From Acuticoccus sediminis (GTDB lineage: Bacteria; Pseudomonadota; Alphaproteobacteria; Rhizobiales; Amorphaceae), in NCBI RefSeq assembly GCF_003258595.1, contig NZ_QHHQ01000005.1:434001-498000 (forward strand): 64,000 nt of DNA, in the 5' to 3' direction. Positions 38,464-46,813 of the stretch are shown here, one piece after another. Each line of letters opens with the position of its first letter. The first letter of the stretch is position 1. Both the position numbers and the translations under genes were made by a program. Under the pieces are notes generated by a model, which saw only the letters and a program-made list of their open reading frames with translations, ran no database searches and was not told the DNA's origin.

Positions 38464-38930
38464 GCGCGGTGATAGGGATGCCCGAGGCGGATCGTCACCG
38501 CCCGATAGAGTTGTTCCAGCAGGATCGCGCGCGCCAGCAGGTGCGGCAGCGTCATCGGTCCGAGCGAGACGATATGGTCGGCGGCGTTAAGCACGGCCTT
38601 ACCGTGCCCGTCGGCGCCGCCGATGGCGAAGGTCACGTTTGCGTGACCGGAGTCCAGCCAGCCCTGGATGCGGTGCGCGAGGTCCGCACTGGACCACGGG
38701 GTGCCGGTCTCGTCCAGCACCACCAGCGGTCCCGGCTTGCGGGCCCCGATGATCTTCTCGGCCTCGAGCGCCGCCTTCGTGGGGCCCACGGCTTCCGAAA
38801 ATTCCCGGACCGTGACGGAGGACAGCCCCAACGAACGGCCGATGCGCTCGGCACGCTCCATGTATCGGCCGCACAGCTCGGCTTCGGGGCTCTGCCCGGC
38901 CTTGCCGACGGCAAGGATCAGTAGATTCAG
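38460..38930 (-). CDS. rlmH: 23S rRNA pseudouridine-1915 N3-methyltransferase
   Basis: A 156-residue SPOUT methyltransferase that modifies pseudouridine 1915 in helix 69 of 23S rRNA. The family pattern is clear: NLLILAVGKAG at the start, VVLDETGTPWSS, the cofactor loop FAIGGADGHG and the C-terminus LEQLYRAVTIRLGHPYHR. The best-supported start is a CTG at 38930-38928 that overlaps the rsfS stop (CTGA) and has GGTGGAG eight bases upstream; it gives the usual 155-residue length. The only standard alternative is a GTG at 38969, which has a poor ribosome site and 13 extra non-family residues. Confidence 0.9.
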   Translation of the reverse strand: MNLLILAVGKAGQSPEAELCGRYMERAERIGRSLGLSSVTVREFSEAVGPTKAALEAEKIIGARKPGPLVVLDETGTPWSSADLAHRIQGWLDSGHANVTFAIGGADGHGKAVLNAADHIVSLGPMTLPHLLARAILLEQLYRAVTIRLGHPYHRA

Positions 38931-39325
38931 ACGACGAGCTCCACCTGCGCCGCCGAGTCCATCTGCCACATCTTCTCGAGGTTGTAGAAGCTTCTCACCT
39001 CGGGACGAAACACGTGGATAACGACATCACCGGTATCGATCAGGACCCAATCGCAGCTATTGAGGCCTTCCACCTTCACGGCCTTGGCACCGTTGTCCTT
39101 CAGATCGCGAAGGAGACGGTCGGCAACAGCGCCGACGTGTCGGTGGGATCGGCCCGATGCGACCACCATGTGGTCGGCGATCGGTGTCTTGCCGGTCACA
39201 TCGATGGCGACGATGTCCTCGGCCTTGGAATCTTCAAGGCTCTCGAGGACGACGGCGAGGGGCACGGCGATATCGCCGGCGTCCTCACTATGAGACGAGA
39301 TCGCCCCATTTGACGTCAATGCCAT
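38927..39325 (-). CDS. rsfS: Ribosomal silencing factor RsfS
   Basis: A 132-residue RsfS/Iojap protein that binds L14 and blocks subunit joining under nutrient limitation. Conserved parts: LESLEDSKAEDIVAIDVTGK, IADHMVVASGRSHRHVGA and CDWVLIDTGDVVIHVFRPE. The start at 39325 (MALTSNGAIS) has AAGGAA 11 bases upstream; an upstream ATG at 39385 would fall about on the transcription start. It heads the rsfS-rlmH-envC-ctpA operon. The nadD gene that often precedes rsfS in alphaproteobacteria is not here. Confidence 0.94.
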   Translation of the reverse strand: MALTSNGAISSHSEDAGDIAVPLAVVLESLEDSKAEDIVAIDVTGKTPIADHMVVASGRSHRHVGAVADRLLRDLKDNGAKAVKVEGLNSCDWVLIDTGDVVIHVFRPEVRSFYNLEKMWQMDSAAQVELVV

Positions 39326-39391
39326 GTGTGCGCGGGTTCCTTTCCTAGAACGTCGCCTAAATAGGCCTTCGAATCGAGCGGCCATGCGGGA

Positions 39392-39441
39392 AAGATAGGT
39401 TTTTGTCCATGATGTTTTCAAGACTACAAATGCGTCTTGAA
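39392..39441 (-). promoter_or_regulatory. Promoter and palindrome upstream of rsfS
   Basis: On the minus strand a -35-like TTGAAA (39421-39416) and a -10-like TATCTT (39397-39392) are 18 bases apart. A perfect inverted repeat with 8-bp arms (39417-39424 and 39434-39441, 9-bp spacer) overlaps the -35 box, so a regulator could bind there. Confidence 0.5.
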
Positions 39442-39741
39442 CCCGCAAAGCCCCCAATCTGTGGAGGGTTGTCAAGCCGGCTGGCATGGAGCTGACTAGC
39501 TCCCCCGAAGATCGCGCGGCTTTCACCCCGCCATCGCCGCCTTCGCCTCCCCCCGGTCATGATCTCGGGATCCTGATCGCCGCGCCCGCCCATCAGCGAC
39601 CCTTATGGGCGGCGCCGCGCTCATGCTCCCGCTGCCGTCCCGCCGCCTGCCGACCACACGCGCGCCGCACTGCGCCGCCTGCCGCCGACCGGGAACGGAA
39701 GCGGCGGACGGCGCCGATGCGCCCCCGCCGCGTCCGGCAGG
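39442..39741. other. Intergenic region between rsfS promoter and acyl-CoA dehydrogenase
   Basis: About 300 bp, GC-rich toward the dehydrogenase end, with short open frames on both strands that show no family pattern or ribosome site. I see no gene, repeat or clear terminator in it. Confidence 0.4.
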
Positions 39742-41508
39742 TCACGCCGCCAGGATGTCCGGCGTCGCGGCAAGGATGTCGTCCGAGCCCGCGACGGCGT
39801 TCTCCGCCAGCGACGGAACCGACGCCACGTAAGCCTCGCAGAAGAAGCGCGCAAGACCGGCCCGCCCCGCCGCGGCACCATTTTCCGCATGGAGCGCCGC
39901 TTTCATGAGGTACGCGCCGCCCGCGGTCAGGCCCATGGCGCGCAGGAACGGCGTCGCTCCGGCGAGCGCCTTGTCGAGCTCGCCCGCGCCGAGCGAGGCG
40001 CGAAGCGCCGTCGCGGCCTCGGCGACCGCGTCGATCGCCGTCTCCAGCCGCCTGGCGGCGCCGCCGAGGGCGAGGTCGTTCGCGCCGCGCGCCGCCTCCG
40101 CGATGCCGTGCAGCTCCTTCAGGTAGGCGGCGAGCACCTCGCCGTCGGCCATGGTGATCTTGCGGCGGACCAGGTCGATGGCCTGGATGCCGTTGGTCCC
40201 CTCGTAGATCGTGAAGATGCGCGCGTCGCGGAAGTGCTGGGCGGCGCCCGTCTCCTCCACGTAGCCCATCCCGCCATGCACCTGGATGCCCAGCGAGGAC
40301 ACCTCGACGCCGATGTCGGAGGCGAACGCCTTGGCGATCGGCGTCAAGAGATCGGCCCGCGCCTTCCAGAAGTCGGCGTCCGGCCGGCCCGGACGACCCC
40401 GGTCGATGGCGACGGCGCAGGCATAGCAGATCGCCCGCGCCGCTCGTGTCATGCCGCGCATCGTCAGCAGCATGCGCTTCACGTCCGGGTGGTAGGCGAT
40501 GGGGGCCGGGCCGCCCTCGGCCCAGGTCGCCGCCGCGCCCTGCCGGCGCTCCATGGCGAAGGCGACGGCCCGCTGCGTCGCCCGCTCGGCCACCGCCGCG
40601 CCCTGCATGCCGACCGACACGCGCGCCTGGTTCATCATCGTGAACATCGCGTTGAGGCCGCGACCCGGTTCGCCGACGAGGTAGCCGATCGCCCCCTCGC
40701 CCTTCGTGCCGTAGGCCATGGTGCAGGTCGGCGAGGCGTGGATGCCGAGCTTGTCCTCGACGCCGACGCACTCGACGTCGTTGCGCTCGCCCAGCGAGCC
40801 GTCATCGTTCACCAGGAACTTCGGCACCAGGAAGAGCGAGATGCCGCGGGTCCCCTCCGCCGCGTCCGGCAGGCGGGCGAGGACGAGGTGGATGATGTTG
40901 TCGGTGAGGTCGTGCTCGCCGTAGGAAATGAAGATCTTCTGCCCGAAGACGCGGTAGTGGTCGCCCTCCGGCACGGCCTTCGCCTTGAGTGTGCCGAGGT
41001 CGGAGCCGGCCTGCGGCTCGGTGAGGTTCATGGTGCCGGTCCACTCGCCGGCGATCATCCTGGGGAGGTAGGTCGCCTTCAGCGCGTCCGAGGCGTGGGC
41101 CTGCAGCGCCTCGACGGCGCCGACGGTCAGCAGCGGGTTGAGGGAGAAGCCCGCGTTGGCCTGGTTGACAATGTCGGTGAGGACGATCTGGAGCGACATC
41201 GGCAGGCCCTGGCCGCCGTACTCCTCCTCGCCGGTCAGCGAGCCCCAGCCCCCTTCGACCCACGCGCGATAGGCCTTGTCCCAGCCCTTCGGCGTCGTCA
41301 CCGTGGCCCCGTCGCGACGCGAGTGCTCGCGGTCGCCCACCTCGTTCAGCGGCGCCAGCTCCTCCTCGGCGAAGCGGCCCGCCTCGGTCAGGATCGCCAG
41401 GACGTCATCCTCGCCGAGCTCGACGGCGCCCGCTTCGCGCGCTTCGGCGAGGCCCGCGACTTTCTCGAGCGCGAACACCATCTCATCGACTGCAGCGGTA
41501 TACGTCAT
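39742..41508 (-). CDS. Acyl-CoA dehydrogenase (long, DmdC-type architecture)
   Basis: A 588-residue flavoenzyme, longer than classical acyl-CoA dehydrogenases (about 380). It has an extra N-terminal segment (MTYTAAVDEMVFALEKVAGL), the FAD-binding core with MNLTEPQAGSDLG, and the motif IYEGTNGIQAIDL whose Glu is the usual catalytic base in this subgroup, then an additional C-terminal helical domain. This layout is shared by DmdC (3-methylmercaptopropionyl-CoA dehydrogenase) and many uncharacterised paralogues; no other DMSP-pathway gene is nearby, so the substrate is left open. Start ATG 41508 has GGGGGAAAG upstream. Confidence 0.9.
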   Translation of the reverse strand: MTYTAAVDEMVFALEKVAGLAEAREAGAVELGEDDVLAILTEAGRFAEEELAPLNEVGDREHSRRDGATVTTPKGWDKAYRAWVEGGWGSLTGEEEYGGQGLPMSLQIVLTDIVNQANAGFSLNPLLTVGAVEALQAHASDALKATYLPRMIAGEWTGTMNLTEPQAGSDLGTLKAKAVPEGDHYRVFGQKIFISYGEHDLTDNIIHLVLARLPDAAEGTRGISLFLVPKFLVNDDGSLGERNDVECVGVEDKLGIHASPTCTMAYGTKGEGAIGYLVGEPGRGLNAMFTMMNQARVSVGMQGAAVAERATQRAVAFAMERRQGAAATWAEGGPAPIAYHPDVKRMLLTMRGMTRAARAICYACAVAIDRGRPGRPDADFWKARADLLTPIAKAFASDIGVEVSSLGIQVHGGMGYVEETGAAQHFRDARIFTIYEGTNGIQAIDLVRRKITMADGEVLAAYLKELHGIAEAARGANDLALGGAARRLETAIDAVAEAATALRASLGAGELDKALAGATPFLRAMGLTAGGAYLMKAALHAENGAAAGRAGLARFFCEAYVASVPSLAENAVAGSDDILAATPDILAA

Positions 41509-41534
41509 GTGCTTTCCCCCCGTATAACCCGACT

Positions 41535-42623
41535 ATGACAATAAGCGCTGAAACGGCACGTGGCACCGGCTCCAGGGCCGAAAGAATTTCGGCGGAGCCT
41601 CAAGGGCCTGCGCTCGCCCGCGCCATTGCGGTGCTTGCCGCCGACGACCTCGCGGCGCTGCCGACGGAAACGGTGTACGGCCTTGCCGCACGGGCCGCAT
41701 CGGATGCGGCCGTGGCGCGTCTCTACGCCGCAAAAGGCCGCCCGTCGACCAACCCGCTGATCGTCCACGTCGCGTCGCTCGAGCAGGCCGCGCGCTTCGC
41801 CGACACGGCGCCCGCTGCGGCCGTCGCGGACCTCTGGCCCGGCCCGCTGACGGCGGTCCTCGCCCTCACCGACCCGTCCGCGATCGCCGCCGCGGCGCTC
41901 GCCGGCGGCAGCACCGTCGCGGTCCGCATCCCCGCCTCGCCTTTCTTCCGCGCGGTGGCGGAGGCGGTCGGCCCGATCGTCGCGCCCAGCGCCAACCGCT
42001 CGGGCCGCATCTCCCCGACGAGCGCCGACGCCGTCGCCGAGGAGCTGGCCGACCGGATCGACCTGATCGTCGACGCCGGCCCCTGCCGCGTCGGCCTCGA
42101 GTCGGCCGTCGTCGACCTCACCGGCCCGCCGCGGCTCCTGCGCCCCGGCGGGATCGCCCTCGCCGAGCTCGAGGCGCGGCTCGGCCCCGTCGCTCTCGGC
42201 GGGGAGGCGGCCGCCTCCGGCCCGCTGCGGTCGCCGGGCCTCCTCTCGTCCCACTACGCGCCGCGCGCCCGCGTACGCCTCGACGTCCCGGCGGCGGAGG
42301 TGCGCGAGGGCGAAGCGTGGCTCGCGCTGGGCCCCGAGCCGTCGGCCGCCGGCGAGGCGTTCACCGTGCGCCTCTCCGAGACCTGCGACCTCGATGAAGC
42401 CGCGCGACGGCTCTACGACGGACTGCGTCACCTCGACGCGACGGGCGCCGCCACGATCGCCGTCTCGCCGATCCCGGCCGAGGGCATCGGCCTTGCGATC
42501 CGCGACCGGCTGCGGCGCGCCGCCGCGCCGCGCCCCGGCGACGACGCCCGGGGCCTCCACGACAACGACGCGGCGGCCTGCCCGCCCCATCCGGACCCGA
42601 CCCAACCAACTCAAGAACGATAA
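41535..42623 (+). CDS. L-threonylcarbamoyladenylate synthase (Sua5 type)
   Basis: A 362-residue enzyme making the threonylcarbamoyl-AMP intermediate for t6A37 of ANN-decoding tRNAs. The YrdC domain (about residues 25-215) shows LPTETVYGLA, KGRPSTNPLI, WPGPLTAVL and APSANRSGR; a linker and C-terminal Sua5 domain follow (LLSSHYAPRA). The last 30 residues are a poorly conserved Asp/Pro/His tail. It is divergent from the acyl-CoA dehydrogenase gene with only 26 bp between start codons, so its promoter must reach into that coding sequence. Confidence 0.93.
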   Translation: MTISAETARGTGSRAERISAEPQGPALARAIAVLAADDLAALPTETVYGLAARAASDAAVARLYAAKGRPSTNPLIVHVASLEQAARFADTAPAAAVADLWPGPLTAVLALTDPSAIAAAALAGGSTVAVRIPASPFFRAVAEAVGPIVAPSANRSGRISPTSADAVAEELADRIDLIVDAGPCRVGLESAVVDLTGPPRLLRPGGIALAELEARLGPVALGGEAAASGPLRSPGLLSSHYAPRARVRLDVPAAEVREGEAWLALGPEPSAAGEAFTVRLSETCDLDEAARRLYDGLRHLDATGAATIAVSPIPAEGIGLAIRDRLRRAAAPRPGDDARGLHDNDAAACPPHPDPTQPTQER

Positions 42624-42637
42624 GGCGACGGCTCAAG

Positions 42638-43561
42638 ATGACCCTTCTCTATTCCGACCCCATCTTCGGCCGGCACAAGACGCCACCGGGGCACCCCGAG
42701 TGCGCCGAGCGGTTCGCCGCGGTCGAGCGGGCGCTCGCCCACCCGAAGTTCGAGCCGCTGCCGCGCCGCACCGCCGCCCCCGCCAGCGATGCGGCGATCA
42801 CCGCCGTCCACCCGGAGGCCTATATCGCCAGGCTCGACGCGCTGGTACCGGCGGAGGGTCTCGTCGCCGTCGACGCCGACACCGCCATGGGCCCCAACAC
42901 CATGAAGGCCGCGCGCACCGCGAGCGGCGCGGCGATCGCCGCGACCGACGCGGTGATGGCAGGCGAGGCGAAGAACGCGTTCATCCTCGGCCGCCCGCCC
43001 GGCCACCACGCGGAGAAGTCCCGCGCGATGGGCTTCTGCTTCCTCAACCACGTCGCCATCGCCGCCCGCCACGCCCAGAAGGCGCATGGAATCGGCCGCG
43101 TCGCCATCGTCGACTTCGACGTCCACCACGGCAACGGCACGCAGGACATCTTCTGGGACGACCCCAGCGTCTTCTACGCGTCGACGCATCAGATCCCGCT
43201 CTATCCGGGCACCGGCGAGGCCAACGAGCGGGGCATCGGCAACATCCTCAACGTGCCGCTGCCGCCGGGGACGGCGAGCTCGCTCTACCGCACGCTGTTC
43301 GACGGCGCGGTGATGCCGGCGCTGAACGCCTTCGAACCGGAGCTCCTCATCCTGTCGGCCGGCTTCGACGCGCACCAGGACGACCCCCTCGGCGGCATCC
43401 GCCTCACCGACGAGGATTTCGTGTGGATCACGCGGCGAATGATGGACCTTGCAGATCGGTGTTGCGGCGGACGCATCGTATCTTCGCTCGAAGGCGGCTA
43501 TGACCTGGCCGCGCTCGGGCGCTGCGTCGCCGGCCACGTCTCCGAGCTGATGTCCGCGTAA
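42638..43561 (+). CDS. Histone deacetylase family amidohydrolase
   Basis: A 307-residue zinc amidohydrolase of the arginase/deacetylase fold. Catalytic and metal residues are in LGRPPGHHAE, VDFDVHHGNGTQD and SAGFDAHQDDPLGG. In bacteria such proteins act as acetylpolyamine amidohydrolases, acetoin-utilisation AcuC or unknown deacetylases; the sequence alone does not decide. It ends 11 bases before xseB with which it is probably cotranscribed. Confidence 0.92.
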   Translation: MTLLYSDPIFGRHKTPPGHPECAERFAAVERALAHPKFEPLPRRTAAPASDAAITAVHPEAYIARLDALVPAEGLVAVDADTAMGPNTMKAARTASGAAIAATDAVMAGEAKNAFILGRPPGHHAEKSRAMGFCFLNHVAIAARHAQKAHGIGRVAIVDFDVHHGNGTQDIFWDDPSVFYASTHQIPLYPGTGEANERGIGNILNVPLPPGTASSLYRTLFDGAVMPALNAFEPELLILSAGFDAHQDDPLGGIRLTDEDFVWITRRMMDLADRCCGGRIVSSLEGGYDLAALGRCVAGHVSELMSA

Positions 43562-43572
43562 GGAGAGTTCTC

Positions 43573-43881
43573 ATGAGCGAAGCCAACCGCCCCGACGTCG
43601 CGACGATGACCTTCGAGGCCGCGATGGGCGAACTCGAGGCGATTGTCGACAAGCTGGAGAAGGGCAACGTCCCGCTCGAGGAGTCGATCGCCTACTACGA
43701 GCGCGGCGAGGCTCTGAAGACCCGCTGCGACGCCCTCCTCAAGAATGCCGAAATGCGCGTCGAGAAGGTGCGCCTGAAGGCGAGCGGCGAGCCCTCGGGG
43801 ACCGAGCCGCTGGACAAAAGCGAGCGCCCGTCGGCGCCCGCTTCGGCGCCGGCCCCGGTCGACGACGACATCCCGTTCTGA
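43573..43881 (+). CDS. xseB: Exodeoxyribonuclease VII small subunit
   Basis: A 102-residue small subunit of ExoVII, the single-strand DNA exonuclease. The conserved helical hairpin is MTFEAAMGELEAIVDKLEKG and VPLEESIAYYERGE. The last 35 residues form an extra Pro/Ala/Ser-rich tail ending DDDIPF. AAGGAGA lies before the ATG. Confidence 0.93.
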   Translation: MSEANRPDVATMTFEAAMGELEAIVDKLEKGNVPLEESIAYYERGEALKTRCDALLKNAEMRVEKVRLKASGEPSGTEPLDKSERPSAPASAPAPVDDDIPF

Positions 43882-44034
43882 CCCTCCTGAGGGCCCGTTG
43901 ATTTCCTTCGGGCCCGATCGACCACGATCCGACATGCCCGGGTCACGCGGCGCGGGCATTTTCCCCCTCGACACGGCGTTCGACTGCGCGATATCCGCGG
44001 TCTTACCCCGACGCGAGTGACATGGGCGGCGAGT

Positions 44035-45492
44035 ATGTCGAGTGGGACCATCAGCGAGACCCAGGAGCCGGTCAGCGTGCGCAGCGCACTTGCGCCGGTC
44101 GCCGCCCTCCTCCTCGGCACGGCGCTCCTCTACCTGGGCTACGGACTGCAGGCGACGCTGATCCCGCTGCGCGCGGACTTCGAGGGCTTCTCGCGCGTCG
44201 CCATCGGCCTCCTCAGCTCGACCTACTATGCGGGCTTCGTCGCCGGCTGCGTCTTCGCGCCGTACCTTATCCTGCGAGCCGGCCACATCCGCGCCTTCGC
44301 GGCGATGGTCTCGCTCGTCTCCGCGGCCGCGCTCTCGTTCCCGCTGGTGACCGACGAGATCTCGTGGATGCTGTTCCGCTTCGGGACCGGCTTCTGCATC
44401 TCCGGCCTCCTCGTCGTCATCGAGAGCTGGCTGAACGAGAAGGCGACGAACGCCACCCGCGGCACGGTGATGAGCACGTACATCGTCATCACCTACGCGA
44501 CGATCAGCATCGGCCAGCTCGGTGTCGCGGTGCAGCCGATCTCCTCGTTCACGCTGTTCGCGCTGTGCTCGATCATGCTGTCGATCGCGGCGGTCCCGGT
44601 GGCGCTCACCAAGGCGAGCCAGCCGGCGCCGATCCCGGTGGTGAAGTTCAATCCCGGCATGCTGTGGTCGACCGCGCCGGCGGCGTTCGTCGGCTCGTTC
44701 CTGTCGGGCGTGATGGCGGGCTCGTTCAACGGCCTCGGCTCGATCTTCGCCATCGATTCCGGCTTCCGCACCGACGAGGCGGCGATCTTCGTGTCCGCCT
44801 CGGTGATGGGCGGGGCGATCGGCCAGTATCCGCTCGGCCGCATCTCCGACTTCGTCGACCGGCGCCTCGTGCTGCTGGGGGCGGCGAGCGCGACGGCGAC
44901 CATCGCCTTCCTGCTCGCCTTCGCCGACTTCCTGCCGGACGTGATGATCCTGTGCTTCGGCTTCGTCGTCGGCCTGACGATGCTGCCGGTCTACTCGGTC
45001 GCCGCGGCGCACGCGTACGACTGGACCCCGTCGGAGGACATCGTCGCGACGTCCGCCGCGCTCCTCGTGGTGTTCGGCGTCGGCTCCATCGTGGGCCCGC
45101 TCATCGCCTCGACGATGATGGCGATCATCGGCCCGGGCGGCCTCTTCCTCACCATCGCGGTCAGCGCCGTGTCGCTCGCGATCTTCGTGTCGGCCCGCAT
45201 CACCATGCGCAGCCGCCCGAAGGAGGAGATGCGCTCGGACTTCGACTACGCCTCGACCGCCGTCGTCGGCGGCGCGATCACGCCGGAGCCGATCGCCGAG
45301 GACGACCCGTCGCTGGAGCTTCCCACCGGCTTCAGCTGGATGGAGGCCGGCATCGAGGACGACGACGTCCACAGCGGCGACACCATCGAGGCGCCGCCGG
45401 AGGCGAGCGACGTCCTGGAACCCGCCCTTGCGACGGAAGAGCCTCTTCCATCCGAGGACGCGAAACGCGATATCGAGCCCGGAGCGACGTAA
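44035..45492 (+). CDS. Major facilitator superfamily transporter (YcaD/UMF-like)
   Basis: A 485-residue transporter with 12 predicted helices and the MFS loop motif version GRISDFVDRRLVL between helices 8 and 9, plus a 100-residue acidic cytoplasmic tail. The N-terminal half pattern (ALLYLGYGLQATLIPLRADFEGF, WLNEKATNATRGTVMSTY) resembles the YcaD-like group often adjacent to SCO/heme genes. Substrate unknown. The ATG at 44035 is one option; a GTG at 44017 is another. It is followed nine bases later by the SCO1 gene. Confidence 0.85.
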   Translation: MSSGTISETQEPVSVRSALAPVAALLLGTALLYLGYGLQATLIPLRADFEGFSRVAIGLLSSTYYAGFVAGCVFAPYLILRAGHIRAFAAMVSLVSAAALSFPLVTDEISWMLFRFGTGFCISGLLVVIESWLNEKATNATRGTVMSTYIVITYATISIGQLGVAVQPISSFTLFALCSIMLSIAAVPVALTKASQPAPIPVVKFNPGMLWSTAPAAFVGSFLSGVMAGSFNGLGSIFAIDSGFRTDEAAIFVSASVMGGAIGQYPLGRISDFVDRRLVLLGAASATATIAFLLAFADFLPDVMILCFGFVVGLTMLPVYSVAAAHAYDWTPSEDIVATSAALLVVFGVGSIVGPLIASTMMAIIGPGGLFLTIAVSAVSLAIFVSARITMRSRPKEEMRSDFDYASTAVVGGAITPEPIAEDDPSLELPTGFSWMEAGIEDDDVHSGDTIEAPPEASDVLEPALATEEPLPSEDAKRDIEPGAT

Positions 45493-45501
45493 AGGGTTAT
45501 C

Positions 45502-46167
45502 ATGAAAGCGGTCCGTATCGTCCTTTGGGGCCTCGTTCTCGCCGTCGGCGCGGTGGTTGCCGGCGTGACAGTCGGGCGCCTGCTGACGGACACGCCGATG
45601 GTGTCCAACACCCCGCTCGGCGCGGCGCAGCAGCGCGCGAAGTACGAGCAGGCGGGCGGCCCCTTCACGGCGATCAACACCAGGGGCGAGACGGTCACCG
45701 AGGAGGACCTCGAGGGCAAGCCGCGGGCGATGTTCTTCGGCTTCACCCATTGCCCGGACGTCTGCCCGACGGCGATGCTGGAGGCGCAGCAGTGGCTCGA
45801 CGCGCTGGGTGACAAGGCGGACGACCTCAACGTCGTCTTCGTGACGGTCGACCCGGAGCGCGACACGCCGGAGGTTCTCGGCCAGTACATCGGCGCCTTC
45901 GACGAGCGGATCGTCGGCCTCGTGCCGCCGGACCTCGACGCGCTCGCGAAGATGGCCGAGGAGTACGGCATCGTCTACAACAAGGTGCCGCTCGGCGAGG
46001 GCGACTACACGATGAGCCACACGGCCGACACGCTGCTGTTCGACGCCGAGGGCAAGTATGCGGGGTTCATCCCGTTCACGTCGTTCGCGGTGCGGCAGAA
46101 CGAGGCGCAGACCGCGCAGGCGACGGACAAGGCGGTCGAGCAGTTGAGGGGTCTGGTCGGCGGCTGA
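45502..46167 (+). CDS. SCO1/SenC copper chaperone-like thioredoxin-fold protein
   Basis: A 221-residue membrane-anchored thioredoxin-fold protein that delivers copper to the CuA site of cytochrome c oxidase. It has one N-terminal helix (about residues 7-25), the copper motif FTHCPDVCPT with C84 and C88, and the third ligand His in MSHTADTLLF. AAGGG before ATG 45502 and the short gap indicate coupling to the MFS gene. Heme A synthase is about 5.5 kb away and also serves the oxidase. Confidence 0.93.
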   Translation: MKAVRIVLWGLVLAVGAVVAGVTVGRLLTDTPMVSNTPLGAAQQRAKYEQAGGPFTAINTRGETVTEEDLEGKPRAMFFGFTHCPDVCPTAMLEAQQWLDALGDKADDLNVVFVTVDPERDTPEVLGQYIGAFDERIVGLVPPDLDALAKMAEEYGIVYNKVPLGEGDYTMSHTADTLLFDAEGKYAGFIPFTSFAVRQNEAQTAQATDKAVEQLRGLVGG

Positions 46168-46195
46168 GCGCCGGCCGCGACGATGGGGTGAGCGG

Positions 46196-46327
46196 GTGAG
46201 CACCACGGCGGCGATTTCCATCACGGCGGCGATCTTCCTGCTCGCGCTGGGGGTGACGATGTGGGCGACGATGGGCGCCACGATCTTCGCCGTGCTGGCC
46301 GAGTTCGGCCAGCTCATCTGCGGCTGA
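46196..46327 (+). CDS. Small single-helix membrane protein (43 residues)
   Basis: A GTG-initiated frame of 43 residues beginning MSTTAAISIT, with one long hydrophobic stretch (AAIFLLALGVTMWATMGATI) and a short tail ending LICG. GGGG lies about eight bases upstream of the start, and it follows the SCO1 gene by 28 bases. Its codon usage is high in G/C at third positions, as in flanking genes. No family recognised. Confidence 0.45.
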   Translation: MSTTAAISITAAIFLLALGVTMWATMGATIFAVLAEFGQLICG

Positions 46328-46440
46328 CGCCCCCACGCCCCCACGCCCCTCAGCCCAAGAAGCCACCCACCCCATACAAACCGTCCTCTCTCGTCTCCTC
46401 TCCACTTCCCTTCCCTTCCTTCCCCGCGAGGCGGTCCCGC
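46328..46440 (+). repeat. Polypyrimidine tract
   Basis: From 46328 to about 46430 the plus strand is almost free of G in long runs: first CCCCCACG-like repeats, then an uninterrupted C/T-rich stretch (about 46385-46428). It precedes the long palindrome and has no recognisable gene. Confidence 0.5.
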
Positions 46441-46464
46441 TGGCGGCGCCACGGGCACGGCCCT

Positions 46465-46614
46465 GCGCCTGTTTCCCGGAGCCGGCCGTCGCTGAAGCCC
46501 GGTCGGAGCCATGGCGGGAGGCCGCGCAAGGCCGAAGAACGAAGTGTGCCTTGCGCGGCCTCCCTCCATGGCTCAGGGCTTCTGAAGCGATGGCCGGCTC
46601 CGGGGGACAGGCGC
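46465..46614. repeat. Long imperfect palindrome (about 68-nt arms)
   Basis: Left arm 46465-46532 and right arm 46548-46614 are reverse complements apart from a few substitutions and two small indels, separated by a 15-nt loop. The inner 20 bases of each arm differ at a single position. It is very GC-rich, has no T-run and sits in a gene-free gap between the SCO1/small-protein genes and the TlyA gene. It could be a REP/MITE-like element, an RNA hairpin or a terminator-like structure. Confidence 0.75.
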
Positions 46615-46813
46615 CCCGCCCTGTTTTCTGGTGAGGCCAGAGCCCCTTCGGCGCCTCCCCCCGGGCCGCCCACCCGCCGAGAGGAAGGGGATCGCCGGCC
46701 CTGGAACCGTTCCAGCCGGACGGCGAACGCGCTAGAACGTCCGGCATGTCCGTTCGCTCCGCATTCCCCCGATCCCGCCACTTCTCCGTCCCGCCGACAT
46801 GGGGCGCGAGGTG

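Noticed and set aside
39742-41508. Naming the dehydrogenase dmdC
   Set aside because: The architecture fits, but many paralogues share it and no DMSP-pathway gene is nearby.
43498-46569. A 1023-codon minus-strand open frame
   Set aside because: It is antisense to xseB, the MFS gene and the SCO1 gene and has a His/Arg/Asp-rich nonsense composition typical of GC-rich shadow frames.
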